Notes: generated by a model not told the origin, from the sequence alone. Shown: positions 30,495 to 40,976, counted from the first letter of the stretch. The stretch is DNA of 64,000 nt from Diplonema papillatum (GCA_030068145.1 JAPJBO010000463.1:62001-126000), one strand, 5' to 3'. Translations and numbers: made by a program.

Positions 30495-30995
30495 TTGCCG
30501 GCCCATTGGCTAACATAAATGTTTGCACAAACTAAAGTAAGTCCCGGCTGTCGGTTAGAGTCGTGGTTTCTTTTCCTTTTTCCCTGTCGCTCGCCTTTCA
30601 CCTTCACTGGTCCATTGGCTAACATAAATGTTTGCGCAAATAAAGTAAGTCCCGGCTGTCGGTTAGAGTCGTGGTTTCTTTTCCTTTTTCCCTGTCGCTC
30701 GCCTTTCACCTTCACTGGTCCATTGGCTAACATAAATGTTTGCGCAAATAAAGTAAGTCCCGGCTGTCGGTTAGAGTCGTGGTTTCTTTTCCTTTTTCCC
30801 TGTCGCTCGCCTTTCACCTTCACTGGTCCATTGGCTAACATAAATGTTTGCGCAAATAAAGTAAGTCCCGGCTTTCGGTTGTAGACGCTGATTGTTTTTT
30901 GTTTTATTTTTCCTACTTTTGATTTTTGTTTTCCTTTCCCGGTTGCCGGTCCATTGGCTAACATAAATGTTTGCGCAAAAGTAAGTCCCGGCTGC
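30495..30995. repeat. Minisatellite, about 108-bp unit, four to five copies
   Basis: Units share CCATTGGCTAACATAAATGT, TTGCGCAAATAAAGTAAGTC and CCGGCTGTCGGTTAGAGTCG. Starts are at 30502, 30612, 30720, 30828 and 30951; the last has an altered interior. As 108 is divisible by three, frames stay open and produce repetitive false proteins on both strands. Confidence 0.85.
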
Positions 30996-31075
30996 CGCTT
31001 GTAGACACATTTTTCACGCTGTCTATAGAAAGGTTTTGGCGAGTACCTACAGGCAGAAAAAGAATAGGCGCGATG

Positions 31076-31207
31076 TTTGTTTGTACGTGCCGGGGGAGGA
31101 TTAGCCTGTTAGTGAGTGATAGTGAGTGAATATGATCGGTAGGCGAATCTTCTCCCAAACACGCTGCCAGCGTTCTCTTTCGTGTTTACAATTAATTGTT
31201 ATTACGA
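31076..31207 (+). repeat. Dispersed repeat F, second plus-strand copy
   Basis: It matches 1448-1580 nearly base for base from TTTGTACGTGCCGGGGGAGG to TTACAATTAATTGTTA. Confidence 0.7.
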
Positions 31208-31361
31208 AAAAAACTTCTTTCGGCTTTAACTGTGGGGCGAGCTAACGATGCAGGTGGAAAATACATTCAGATTCAGATTCAGATTCAGCTTGACGGAAGA
31301 GCAGAGGTTACAGCCACTGCTTCCGTATGAGAAGGTCTTAGCGATATGCAACAGGCTGGGT

Positions 31362-31690
31362 GGGGGATTGCAAGAACGTGCTCGCAATGTATACGTGCTC
31401 AACATCGCACTGCTCCCATCTGCGCCGTGTTTCGGTCCTCTAAGCCACGGGCAAGAGTTCAGGCAGCCGTGCGAGGGCTGCGGCTTCAGACGGCGACCTC
31501 GGGGTCGCGTACGAGCATCCACCTTCCGCGTCGCAACCAAGATCTGCACTCATCTCCACGCGGCCTCGTAGGGCCGTACTGTCAGGATCTTACGATCTTT
31601 CACCGTTTCCCCTCTCACCCACGTACACACGAAGGCGGAACCTGAGTGTCTGCAGACGGGGCAGCGGTGTGAGTCTGGTTTGTTAGGCGG
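31362..31690 (+). repeat. Dispersed repeat G, diverged copy
   Basis: GGGATTGCAAGAACGTGCTC, TCTGCGCCGTGTTTCGGTCC and CCTGAGTGTCTGCAGAC with GTGTGAGTCTGGTTTGT match 32115-32290. Confidence 0.6.
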
Positions 31691-31866
31691 CTGTTCGTAG
31701 CTCGTCACAGCCAGGACCACCCGTGCTATCATGGAGGTGGGGGTCGTTATTATTAGTGCTGGTTCTGAGAAAGAAGGAAAGGCAAGAAACTTTGCGGTGG
31801 TAGGCAATTAACTTTGGAAAGGCAAGAAACTTTGCGGTAGTTTGTGCTACCTCCGTTCACCACGTA

Positions 31867-31985
31867 CTCGTCAACGTTGTACTTGTCATATGACAAGAAT
31901 GTACTTGTCGTGGATTGTGCTTGTCGTATGACAAGTACATGTACTCGTCATAATATTATGTACTTGCCATACCTATGACAACTAC
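31867..31985. repeat. Cluster of ACTTGTCATATGACAAGT-type palindromes
   Basis: The 10-mer TACTTGTCAT and its complement occur about six times in direct and inverted order, with an ATAATATTAT core. It could form several alternative hairpins. No protein-binding site is claimed. Confidence 0.6.
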
Positions 31986-32009
31986 GTGGTGTTCTTTTAC
32001 ACCGTGGGG

Positions 32010-32282
32010 TGGAAATTAGTTTAATGTTTTTTTTTTTTTTTTTTTTTTTTTTTTTGGGGGGGGGAAAATGTTTCTTGGGTTTGAAGAGCGCGTGGTGCTT
32101 GCACCACTGAGGACGAATGGGAGGATTGCAAGAACGTGCTTGGAATGGGTGTGTGCTCAACACCGCACTGGTCCCGTCTGCGCCGTGTTTCGGTCCTTTA
32201 AGCCACGGACACATAGGCGGACCATCATCAGCGTGGAACCTGAGTGTCTGCAGACAGGACTGCGGTGTGAGTCTGGTTTGTC
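32010..32282 (+). repeat. Poly-T/poly-G junction and repeat G
   Basis: About 30 T followed by a G-run (to about 32063) precedes TGTTTCTTGGGTTTGAAGAG and the hairpin GGTGCTTGCACC. The copy then matches 31362-31690. Confidence 0.65.
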
Positions 32283-32657
32283 AGGTGGTGGGGGGGGGGA
32301 AAACTTAGTTTAATGTTTAGGCAGGACACTGCCTCTCATGCATGTTTGATGCTAGCATCAAGTCTTCTTCGAAGAGAGTGTAAAATAGAAAAGGGAAAAA
32401 GGAAAAGGATAAAGGGGTCACGGGGAGTGTAAGACACCGCAGGTAGGGTATGAAACCTTGAGGGACTAGTCCTCTTTATTCTTTTTCACCGCGGTATTGT
32501 GTGCACCTCGTTCTTCGTCTCGGGTTTCGCTCGTGAACGCAGACCAATCCAGAGTTAGAGCTCATCAGTGGGTACTTTGGATGGGGACTTTCGGTCCTGT
32601 TCCGGTGCTATCACAACTTTCTGGTTTCATTGTTCGTCGCATCCTTCCTTCGTAAGT
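32283..32657 (-). repeat. C-rich-ended repeat family, second full copy, adjoining a donor site
   Basis: It matches 13661-14036 over about 368 bp. On the minus strand it begins ACTTACGAAGGAAGGATGCG just after the host gene 2 exon B donor (GTAATT, then C and T runs). The other full copy adjoins an acceptor in host gene 1. Confidence 0.75.
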
Positions 32658-32686
32658 TAAAAAAAAAGGGGGGGGGGGGGAATTAC

Positions 32687-32863
32687 CTTGCTGTAGAGTT
32701 TGGTGATGTTTTCCTTCAGGGTTTCGTTGTCGAGGCGCCGGGCGGGCGGGGCTTGCCCGTATATCCGCTTCTCGCTTTGTGCCCGGACCTGCTTCTTGTG
32801 CTCCATGCTCTGCGCATACAGACGGTGGACTGCTTCCTCGGCTTGCTCGTCTGATAGCGCCAC
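32687..32863 (-). CDS. Host gene 2, exon B (third RLY repeat)
   Basis: This is a 177-nt, phase-0 exon (59 codons) between acceptor CTAAAAAAATCAG and donor AGCAAG|GTAATT. It encodes VALSDEQAEEAVHRLYAQSM, a charged stretch ending KRIYGQAPPARR, and LDNETLKENITKLYSK. It contains one complete and one split copy of an about 40-residue repeat: acidic SDEQ-type start, RLY, basic helix, then R-x-Y. Similar LY repeats occur, as far as I recall, in uncharacterised protist proteins. There are no membrane or signal segments. Confidence 0.7.
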
Positions 32864-33250
32864 CTGATTTTTTTAGAGTTAAAGTTCGCTTGAAATTCCG
32901 GGGTTTTAGGGTCTCCGTGTGACCGTTCATGAATGGGTTCTCTTAGAGCAAGAAAGGGCTATATGGTTACGGGTTGTATATTTAGTGCACGCTTTCGTTA
33001 TGGGTTATGGCTAGCCATGTCCGGGACTGTTTGTGACCGACATCGAGTACATTCCTTCGTGGAGTGTAGTCTTGGGCCCCCCACGTTCCACAAGTTGAGC
33101 ATTGAGTTCTGCAAGTGCCATCAAGGCAGGCGAGCACTGTAGTTGAGCAGGGGTTGCCTTTTTTTAGCGTTTATCGTGGCTTAGACTCTAAGTTAGAGGT
33201 TCGGTGTTTTAGGGTCTCCCGGTTGATCATTGAGACTGCGAGTCGGGTGG
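32864..33250 (+). repeat. Acceptor-proximal repeat and repeat E
   Basis: TTAGAGTTAAAGTTCGCTTG and TTTTAGGGTCTCC resemble 10265-10460 and 48170-48230. GACCGACATCGAGT through GGGCCCCCCACGTTCCACA matches repeat E at 24615 and 48335. The first block, read on the minus strand, leads directly into the exon B acceptor. Confidence 0.5.
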
Positions 33251-33411
33251 TGAAAGGGATGTAGACATATCTGCACAATTTTTCGAGACTGGAGGTCCTA
33301 TGAACATGCAATGTGAATAGCCTCTATTCGAGCCAACCCCACTTTTCTCTACTGTATTGTTTTGGACTGGATAATATTGCGGATATAACTTTTCTCCCGT
33401 CTGCCAGTAGG

Positions 33412-33488
33412 CAGGGGCGTGGCAGAGTGAGCGGGTGACGGCCTTCAGGCCAGTAGGCCTGGGTTCGAATCCCGCCCTTGACATTTTT
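33412..33488 (+). tRNA. tRNA-like sequence (pseudo-tRNA or SINE head)
   Basis: An A box (TGGCAGAGTGAGCGGG) and a perfect B box (GGTTCGAATCC) are correctly spaced. The ends CAGGGGC and GCCCTTG pair over seven positions with one G-T. TTTTT follows at 33484-33488 as a pol III terminator. The anticodon arm is abnormal (GGCCTTCAGGCC forms a tight palindrome) and only about 70 nt is available, so a functional tRNA is doubtful. Confidence 0.45.
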
Positions 33489-33589
33489 CCGGTCGAAGAT
33501 TGTTTTCGAGGTTTGTTGCGTTTCGGGGTCAAATGTGCCCGAAAATTGCGTTTTTGCCGGAGTTTCTCAGTATCTCGCGGTATTTGAGC

Positions 33590-34245
33590 TTGCCATCACA
33601 GGCCAAACTTGCTACGAGAACCGAACTTTGCTTCACCAGAACTCAGCTTCGCGCGATTTTTGCTTCGTCCGAACTCAGCTGCCCCCGTACCAGAATTTAG
33701 CATCGCCCGAACTTTGCTTCGCCAGAACTTAGCTTCGCCCGAGCGTTGCTTCGCCCAAACTTAGCTGCGCCCGAACTTTGCTTCACCAGAACTTAGCTCC
33801 GCCCGAACTTAGCATCACTCGAACTTATTATCGTCTGAACTGAGCTTCACCAGAACTTAACTCCGCCCGAACTTTTGCTTCGCCGGGGGGCGGCGGGGGG
33901 GGCGCCCACCCGGGTACCAGCGCCAAACTTTTCCCGCACTCGGTGGGTCGGGGGGGTCCGGGGGGGGTGTCCCCCCCCCGGGCACGAGCACCGACCTTGG
34001 CTTCACCCGGACTTTACCACCCTGGCCGAACTTCGCTTCGTGCCCGAACTGTTTTTTAGTACCAGCGCAGCCTGAGCGCTTAGCAACGCCCGAACTTAGC
34101 ATCACTCGAACTTAGCTTCACCAGCATTGCCCGAACTTAGCTTCACCAGCATTGCCCGAACTTAGCTTCACCAGCATTGCCCGAACTTAGCTTCACCAGC
34201 ATTGCCCGAACTTAGCTTCGCCCGAACTTTACTGTTCCCCGAACT
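33590..34245. repeat. Minisatellite of CCCGAACTTAGCTTCGC-type units
   Basis: Dozens of 16-24-bp units (CGCCCGAACTTAGC, TTCACCAGAACTTAG, AGCATCACTCGAACTT) occur, interrupted by a G-rich insert at about 33890-33990. An inverted relative with the same flanking end (GCGCTCGGCTAA-GGCCGGCG) lies at 49500-49735. Confidence 0.8.
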
Positions 34246-34371
34246 TTAACTGCTGTTTCCAGTCTCGCCACGCGCCGGCCTTAGCCGAGCGCACTTAATA
34301 CTATGGCACCTCAGGGGGGTAACACCCTGAGGTAGCCACTGATTTTGTGAGTGAACAGGCTAGCCCAGGAA

Positions 34372-34576
34372 GTCACACCAACCCAGCTCTTGCAGTTTAC
34401 TGAGGGAACTGGAGCAAGACGCATGGCTAGACGAGCACGACCACCTCGAATCGACACCAGAAGAATTCGGGGTGGGGCTGGCTTCGACGACTAGTAATAT
34501 CCCGGTAAATGGTAGCACTCCTGAACAAGCCTGAACCAACAGGATCAAAGAATGTCAGTCACACCTTCCCGATTCT
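34372..34576 (+). repeat. Dispersed repeat D, second copy
   Basis: It matches 19920-20132, including CCTCGAATCGACACC, GAATTCGGGGTGG and AACAGGATCAAAGAATGTCA. Confidence 0.65.
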
Positions 34577-34901
34577 TTTTCTCGCGGATACCGCGGACTG
34601 ATAGGATAGCAAGCAGCGAATACCAGGGTGGGAATTTCAGACTTTGTGTTGCTATGACCTGCTGTTTGGTCGTTACGCTGGAACATTCCCACGATGAATC
34701 GTAAGTGTTGTGACTAATGCGACCGACACCAAGAAAGTTGAAGCATGGCTAAAGATACAGTGGTGTCACCTGAGGGTAATCTCAGGGATGAAAGAATTCG
34801 CTATGCGTTTAGGAGTTTTGGAGAGTACACGTACAGTCTTCTCCCAGACACGCTGCCAGCGTTCTCTTTCATGTTTACAATGCATTGTTCCCAAAAAAAA
34901 A

Positions 34902-35840
34902 AAACAGAACAAAGGCGCGATGTTTGTTTGTACGTGCCGGGGGAAGCTAGCCTGTTGGTGAGCTACCGTGATCGTTAGGGTAGCCTCCTCCCGAACACGC
35001 TGCCAGCGTTCTCTTTCGAACTTGCAATTGATGAGTGCATGGCAAAAGGTCCAATGAAATTGTTTGCCCAACGAGGACTAGTCCCCGCACATTTTTCGTT
35101 GGGAAGTCTTGGGAAATGCACTCAGCAATTTCTTGGCAAATTCTTACCAGGAATTGTGATGCAAAACAGGGACTCGTCCCCGTCCGGCACATTTCATTGC
35201 AGGCCCTTTTCCCTTGTTTATATCACTCATTCCGCGAAAACGTGTCACAGATTTTGCTTCCTCATTTCCGCCATGTTTACAATGCATTGTACCTACAAAA
35301 AAGACAGGCGCTTCGTTTTGTTTGTGCGTGCCGGTTGATCGTTTTCCCACTTGTATTTACCCTGTGTGTATTCAGGTAAGGAATTCTGATCAACCACCAA
35401 AACACGCTGCCTACGTCTTTTAGCCTGCACAATACATTGAAGGGGCAACCCACAAGATTGTTAGTACTAAAAAAACAGAACAAAGGCGCGATGTTTGTTT
35501 GTACGTGCCGGGGGAAGCTAGCCTGTTGGTGAGCTACCGTGATCGTTAGGGTAGCCTCCTCCCGAACACGCTGCCAGCGTTCTCTTTCGAACTTGCAATT
35601 GATGAGTGCATGGCAAAAGGTCCAATGAAATTGTTTGCCTAACGAGGACTAGTCCCCGCACATTTTTCATGGGGAAGTACTGGGAAATGCACTCAGCACC
35701 TTCTTGGCAAATTCTTACCAGGAATTGTGATGCAAAACAGGGCGTCCGGCACATTTCATTGCAGGCCCTTTTCCCTTGTTCATATCACTCATTCCACGAA
35801 AACGTGTCACAGATTTTGCTTCCTCATTTCCGCCATGTTT
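34902..35840. repeat. Direct duplication of an about 375-bp unit (570-bp offset)
   Basis: 34902-35278 and 35472-35840 share GAACAAAGGCGCGATGTTTG, GGGGAAGCTAGCCTGTTGGT, GGTCCAATGAAATTGTTTGC and GAAAACGTGTCACAGATTTT with few differences. Part is a diverged repeat F. A further piece recurs at about 36058-36115. Confidence 0.75.
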
Positions 35841-36177
35841 TGGTCAAATTTTGAGCAAAAATCGGAAGTTTTTTTTGGGATGGAAAGAGCTATCCACGGC
35901 AAGTATCGGCACCCTTTTGGAACTCGATATAGCCAAAAATCTGACCCCCTGATGGCACTTCAGACGTTTTTAGGCCGATTTTCGGTCCTCAAAAAAAAAA
36001 AAAAAAAACTCCTCGGAGGAATCGAACCAAGTACCCCCAAAACCACAAGTGGGTAAAACAGGGACTAGTTCCCGTCCGGCACATTTCATTGCAGGCCCTT
36101 TTCCCTTGTTCATATATTGTTACGAAAACTTTCACTCTGAAAAAGGAGACGTCGGCGAACAACAAGAAGACGCACAC

Positions 36178-36486
36178 CTTCGGTTGCGCTGAGGGTCCAG
36201 GCATGTACTTTCTATCAAGCGCCTCTTCTTTTAACTTCTGCAGCTTCAGCGGCTGGGCGTAGAGTCGCTCGCAGATGGAGTTGTCCTTCTCGGTAGGGTC
36301 CCTGCGCCCAGACCTGCACTTGTTTCGCATCATGTTCTGCTCGATTTCCAGAGCGTCGGAAGCGACCTTCTTCTTCTTCTTCTGGCAGGGCATTTCGTAC
36401 AGCCGCTGCAAGCTCTTCCCCAGCTCCTCGTCGGTCATCTTCTTCGGAGAAAGCATCGTGCCGTTTGCTTCCTGCGATTTCATCAT
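36178..36486 (-). CDS. Host gene 2, exon A (RLY repeats 1 and 2)
   Basis: The exon encodes 103 residues from ATG at 36486 (MMKSQEANGTMLSPKKMTDE) to SAQPK|GTGTGCGTC at 36178. It contains two repeats, SLQRLYEMPCQKKKKK and CERLYAQPLKLQKLKEEALD-RKY. The donor is phase 0 and joins exon B in frame. The frame stays open upstream of the ATG and an AG lies four bases before it, so exon A could also be internal. Exons A, B and C together give at least 190 codons and four tandem repeats. This is probably a soluble, helical scaffold-type protein; the role is unknown. Confidence 0.65.
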
Positions 36487-37255
36487 CTTTCTGCCCTTTT
36501 CTCGTGTTCCTGTTTCTTCTCTTTTCTGTTTCTTTGCGTTGCCGACGATCCCGGATGGGCGTACAGAATGGCTTCCTTTTTTTTTGGTGGCGACCTTTTG
36601 TGTTGTTTAGCTTTGTTGGGGGTCAGGTGGTGAAAAGGTCTGATTAAATTGCCTCCTTGGAGAGAGTCACTCGGAGCCGTCGTTCCTTCTCCATCCGCCA
36701 ATTTAACATCCGTTTAATTCATGTCATCCTACCAAAGGATCATTCACGGTTAGCTCTCCTTAGCTGGCTTGCTGGTACCTTGGGAACGAGCTGACCGGCG
36801 AAGTTGGCTGCCCGGCGGCTGCCTCAGTTGGGGAGATCGGTCCTCCTGGCTACCGCATCAGCCACAGCTCAACTGGCGAAGGCCTGAGTTGGCTTCAATC
36901 TAACACAACTGGCTGCGGCGGGCCGGCTCACGATGCCTGGCTGCTCGCATTCGCCTCGCGGGACTCTGGGATTATCCCTCCGCCGGTCAAGCTCAGCAAG
37001 CCAGGGAGACTAACCTTGATCACTGCGGGGAAGTGGGGAGAGAAGAACGGGTGGGGCGCGGGGAGCTTCATATGAATCCCGAGGAGGACCGACCTACGAG
37101 GGTGCGGCGTAGCAATGAGCTAGGCGCACCGGTTGTAAAACCTGACCGTCTCCACGCAATATGGATCGCGCGTGTGCTTCTCCCCGTACAACCTCACCAC
37201 GTCCTCCGACGCTCAGTCCCCCAGCTCGCAAACCTGCATCACCCCCTCCCCGCCT
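36487..37255. other. Upstream region of host gene 2, no gene
   Basis: GCCGACGATCCCGGATGGGC followed by GTACAGA occurs near 36540 and again near 38432, marking another short dispersed repeat. 36750-37010 is GC-rich with GGCTGGCTT/AACTGGC motifs. No coding sequence is supported. Confidence 0.4.
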
Positions 37256-38239
37256 TCAGCAGTGTGCAGCAACCACCGACCCTGGCGCTGCGTCGTGTAC
37301 GCGGGTCTCCTCCCTGGACTCCCCCGCGGACATCCCGTTAATAACGGCAAAGAGTCCCCGCCGTGTCCTTGTATCGCAGAGTGCCTCCCTGAATGAGCGG
37401 TACCCGCAGTTGGGGCACAGGAGCTGACTTGACCCGGCCAAGCGCTTCAGGAGGGTGAACACCTCGACGGGCAGAAGCGGATGGAGGACGGCGCCCCCTC
37501 CGGCGGGACGGAAAGCGTGAGCAGAGGCACCAAATTGATGGCCTTGAACGTCAAGAACCGCATGCATTCCTCTTGCCCTTCGCCATGCGCCACTCGACCC
37601 TGAGCCTTCCTCCATTTAGAGTGACGCTCCGGCGACTCCTTCCCGAGGACGGCCATCGTCCTACCCACGATATTCAGCGGATCATCGAGAACACAACCCC
37701 GCGGCTTTGTTCTCTGCCATTTGATGTTCTGGGACGCCCTATAAGCTGCCCCGTCGTCGCCCATCAGCAGCAGGTGACCGCCGAACTCCTCCAACTTCTT
37801 CACCGTGGTTGGGAGAGGCTCAACCCCCATGCTACTACACCACGACACGTCCCCGCCGTGTTCGAGTCGTATGTGGCCTTCGAGCCCACCGTCGTGCAAC
37901 GGCCCGCATGGCCCTGCGGGCCACCTCGGCTGAGTTCCGACTGAGAGACCTCCGCTGCCCTCCGTCTCCTTGCTCGCTGACCGGGCGGAGACTGTCCTTG
38001 ACACCGTCCCTGCACAGGGCGGGACCCCGTTCGCGGGGCCACGCTCCTAGCTCTGCCACCACGCTGCGAAAACGCTTGTCGACTTCCTCGGCCGGCCGCG
38101 GCTCAGGAAGCGCCCTGCACGGCATTACACGGAAGGAGGTCAGGGGCATGCCCTCGTGCAACTCCGCGAGAGAGCGCACCAGAGCTTTCCACTCGTGGCC
38201 CGGGACCCCCCTCTCATGTCTAACCGTGCAACGTCTCAT
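37256..38239 (-). pseudogene. Decayed coding region of unknown family
   Basis: Three overlapping minus-strand frames follow one another: 38239-37835 (MRRCTVRHERGVPGHEWKAL), 38004-37447 (TTVKKLEEFGGHLLLMGDDG and AQGRVAHGEGQEECMRFLTF) and 37615-37256 (KRLAGSSQLLCPNCGYRSFR and TRRGLFAVINGMSAGE). Each is protein-like where the others become noise, as expected from an old gene with frame breaks. A CPNCGY zinc-type motif is visible. It may derive from a transposon; I cannot name the family. Confidence 0.4.
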
Positions 38240-38574
38240 GTCATTATTTTCTTCGGGTGGGCGGGCGGGAGAAACAAATGACTGATCCGGTTTGGTGGAG
38301 ATCCGCGCTCCTGCCGGGGCTGTGCTCGGGATTAGCTGAATTAAACACCTAATATTAACGTCTCCGGTTGGCCGTCCTTCTTGGGGTGGGGATTAGTTAA
38401 ATAGACTCCGAATTAGTTCGCTCGTTGTGTTTCCGACGACCCCGTATGGGCGTACAGATTGGTGTCTCTCGAAGTTTTGTGCTTGTGGGGTTCAGTTTTG
38501 TGTGTGGGAGGGGATTGTGGAGGAAAGCTTTACTGTATCGGGCTAGGGAGCACAGATTGTTTCCTGAGCCTAAT

Positions 38575-38915
38575 AAGGTGCCAGATGTCAGATCCCACAA
38601 AGGAACGCGGGAATGAACCAAGACTTAAATTAAGGTGCCAGAGTGATCACTCGTCAGATCCCACAAAGGTTGTGGGTTCATCTCTTGACAACAGGACTGA
38701 CAACGCGGGAATGAAACCGAGACTTGGATTAAGGTGCAGATCCCACAAAGGTGGTCGGTTCATCTTGACAGCAGAACTGACAATATGCGGAGATGAACCA
38801 AGACTTAAACTAAGGTGCCAGAGTGATCACTCGTCAGATCCCACAAAGGTTGTCGGTTCATCTTGACAGCAGGACTGACAATACGGGGATGAACCGAGAC
38901 TTAACTTAAGGTGCT
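38575..38915. repeat. Tandem repeat, four diverged copies of about 85 bp
   Basis: Units share CAGATCCCACAAAGGTTGTC, GGTTCATCTTGACAGCAGGA, CTGACAATACGG and GATGAACC-AGACTTAA. Some copies add GTGCCAGAGTGATCACTCGT. It is noncoding. Confidence 0.75.
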
Positions 38916-39857
38916 CTAGTGGATACATCCACGTATGCTGCGTAGTGGTGGCTGCTGCTCGTTGTTCATCAAGCGTGCGTTGAACGAGAGAGCGAAATCA
39001 GAAGTGAGCAGCCAGCAAGTCAACAAAATACACATTCGTTCGGAGAATCAAAGTCTCATGGTGACAAAGAAGGCGTCGGCAGGAGTCAGTGAAGAAGTGC
39101 CCCAAACTCGTGGATTCGACCGAATTGGTGACGATGCAGCATGGTTCTACAGAAGTAAAACCACAAACGGGGTAGAGAAGAGAGGAAGATGAGAAATATT
39201 AGAGGACTGCGACATTCGCTTTGTAAACGTCTCTGGTCCTAAAACAAGAGACCTGTTGTCGTCTGAGATATCAACTCAGCAGAATTCGGGGTGTCAAAGC
39301 ACACCCCACGATGATAGATCTCTGGGTGTATAAGTCCATGTTGCTGGTGTGTGGGATGGTGGGGAAATTAGTAGCACAAAAGGCCTTTCAAATCAGCTGC
39401 ATCCGAGCCTTCAAGCGAGGTGTTACCCGGGCGCTGGGCTTCTCGATCAATAGCTGTAGACCTTTGCTAGTTTACACTTACCAGGGGGTTTGCCCCTCCA
39501 AGTTCGTGCAACGGCTCCGTCTCCATATCCGATGCTGGACTCATACGTCTGACTGTCCACTTTGCAGCTTTGGATTACCTTTTTTCAACAGTTATTTGCA
39601 CAACTTGCTGTAAGCGAGACGGGAATGAAGAGTGTGTGCAGCTGGCCCTTCTCGCAAGGGCTGCGCTGTCAAGGACCTTTGGCGGAGATGTATTTACCTG
39701 CCTTTTCATTATTTTCCTGATCGAAATGTTTCCATTTCTGTGTACTTCTTATTTTGGCTTGGTGCCAGCTCGCGCTTTGCATTTCTGCGTTTTAATTCGG
39801 GTTCGACCTTTGGAACGAAAGGGGTTGGACGCGTTCTCTTTCGATAGCTTTCTACTC
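38916..39857. other. 3' flank of host gene 3, no gene recognised
   Basis: Open frames at 38935-39192 and 39311-39613 (+) lack domains or a supported start context. The minus-strand 3' untranslated region of host gene 3 should begin at 39857. Confidence 0.4.
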
Positions 39858-40460
39858 CTAGAGGAGCAGAATCACAGCCATCGCTGACGCGACTGCCGCA
39901 AGGAAAGCCGAAGGAGAAGCCATGGCTGCCGATTCCAGAGGTACGGTACCAATAACTGGAGTGTCTGTGGTAAGGATTACTGGTGCGTCAGTCGTTGGAG
40001 GTACCGCGGTCTCGGGTGGTGGAGGAGCCTGCGTGTCCGGGACAGTCGTCGGCGGAGCAGGACTGCTCGGGATAGGAGTCGATGCAACACCCGCCGTCAG
40101 TGACGACGCGTTGGCACTCGAGAACGTTGATCCACCTCCCGACTTCAGCACAGAGTTCGGATCGTTCAAGTCATTCTGAATGCTTGACACCACTGCCAGT
40201 GACGCTGCTTCAGCCGACACCTCCACGACTGTCGTCACTTCGAATTCGGCCTTTGCCACCAAAGCCGACGCCAGTGCCAAGAAGCTGCGGGCCTGCGACG
40301 TCGAGTTGTCGTCCGTGCCATTGGCATCAGGTGCTCCAGTAGTCGGTACTGGCGTCGCCAAGAAGTCCTTGCACACAGAACTATCCAACTTGTCAGCAGC
40401 TGTGATCGAAGCTCCAGGCAGTATACTGCACAGGAACGTCAGCGTCACGGCGTCGACAAC
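39858..40460 (-). CDS. Host gene 3, exon 6: C-terminal end with GPI-anchor-like signal
   Basis: This terminal exon (200 codons plus stop) follows acceptor CACCCACTTCAG at 40461. It encodes VVDAVTLTFLCSILPGAS, a Cys-containing segment, an Ala/Glu helix and a Thr/Pro/Ser-rich stalk (SSPAPPTTVPDTQAPPPPET). It ends with the hydrophobic tail AFLAAVASAMAVILLL directly before the stop. A small-residue site followed by a hydrophobic terminus is the pattern of a GPI attachment signal, though a short transmembrane anchor is the alternative. Entry phase 0 matches the exon 5 donor. Confidence 0.8.
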   Translation of the reverse strand, partial: VVDAVTLTFLCSILPGASITAADKLDSSVCKDFLATPVPTTGAPDANGTDDNSTSQARSFLALASALVAKAEFEVTTVVEVSAEAASLAVVSSIQNDLNDPNSVLKSGGGSTFSSANASSLTAGVASTPIPSSPAPPTTVPDTQAPPPPETAVPPTTDAPVILTTDTPVIGTVPLESAAMASPSAFLAAVASAMAVILLL

Positions 40461-40597
40461 CTGAAGTGGGTGTTCAATTCGTCCTTTGTTGTTTTTCAGC
40501 CCGTATTCGTCAGCACAAACTCAGAAGAGGGTCTGGTGTCAACACCACTACTCGAGGGTGCGTTCTGCATGCTGTCAAGGATAATAGAAATGCATAC

Positions 40598-40701
40598 CCC
40601 GAAACCTTGAGACTTCAGCATATTTACCATACGGTCTTGGAAGTCAGTGGCGCTCAGAGCATCAATGAAAGCCTTGGCAGCTGCCGGCGTGTCGAAGGAG
40701 G
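40598..40701 (-). CDS. Host gene 3, exon 5
   Basis: The 104-nt exon (acceptor CACCAATTGCACAG, donor TTCGGG|GTATGC) encodes SFDTPAAAKAFIDALSATDF and QDRMVNMLKSQGFG. It enters in phase 1 and leaves in phase 0, exactly linking exon 4 to exon 6. Read across the junction, LKSQGFGVVDAVTLTFL looks like one continuous domain. Confidence 0.8.
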
Positions 40702-40740
40702 CTGTGCAATTGGTGTTGCTGGTTGGGTTGGGGGAAGCTT

Positions 40741-40938
40741 GTTGAATGTTTAAGCAGAACCTGACCTCTCATGCAATGCAGTGTTGAGTGAATGTTTGGG
40801 CAGAACCTGACCTCTCATGCAATGCAGTGTTGAATGTTTGGGCAGAACCTGACCTCTCATGCAATGCAGTGTTGAATGTTTGGGCAGAACCTGACCACTC
40901 ATGCAATGCAGTGTTGAATGCTTGGGCAGAACCTGACC
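40741..40938. repeat. 40-bp tandem repeat derived from the C-rich-ended family; insertion target
   Basis: About four units of GAATGTTTGGGCAGAACCTG and ACCTCTCATGCAATGCAGTG occur. They resemble GTTTAGGCAGGACACTGCCT-CTCATGCATG of the family copies at 13661 and 32283, here amplified. The array is interrupted at TGACC by the element at 40939-47297 and resumes at 47298. Confidence 0.8.
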
Positions 40939-40976
40939 TGGGGCAATCCACCTATTTTCTAGCAGAAAAAATCACA
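40939..40976. repeat. Left terminal inverted repeat (38 bp)
   Basis: It reads TGGGGCAATCCACC...AATCACA. It pairs with 47260-47297 with four mismatches. A further short match, CACAACTTTTC, lies about 16 bp further inside. Confidence 0.85.

Noticed and set aside
30395-31010. Repetitive Lys/Arg-rich and Phe-rich proteins in the 108-bp minisatellite
   Set aside because: Same reason: a tandem unit divisible by three keeps frames open on both strands.
37033-37427. Plus-strand Pro/Ser-rich open frames
   Set aside because: They lie opposite and beside the decayed minus-strand coding region and show only GC-rich low-complexity composition.
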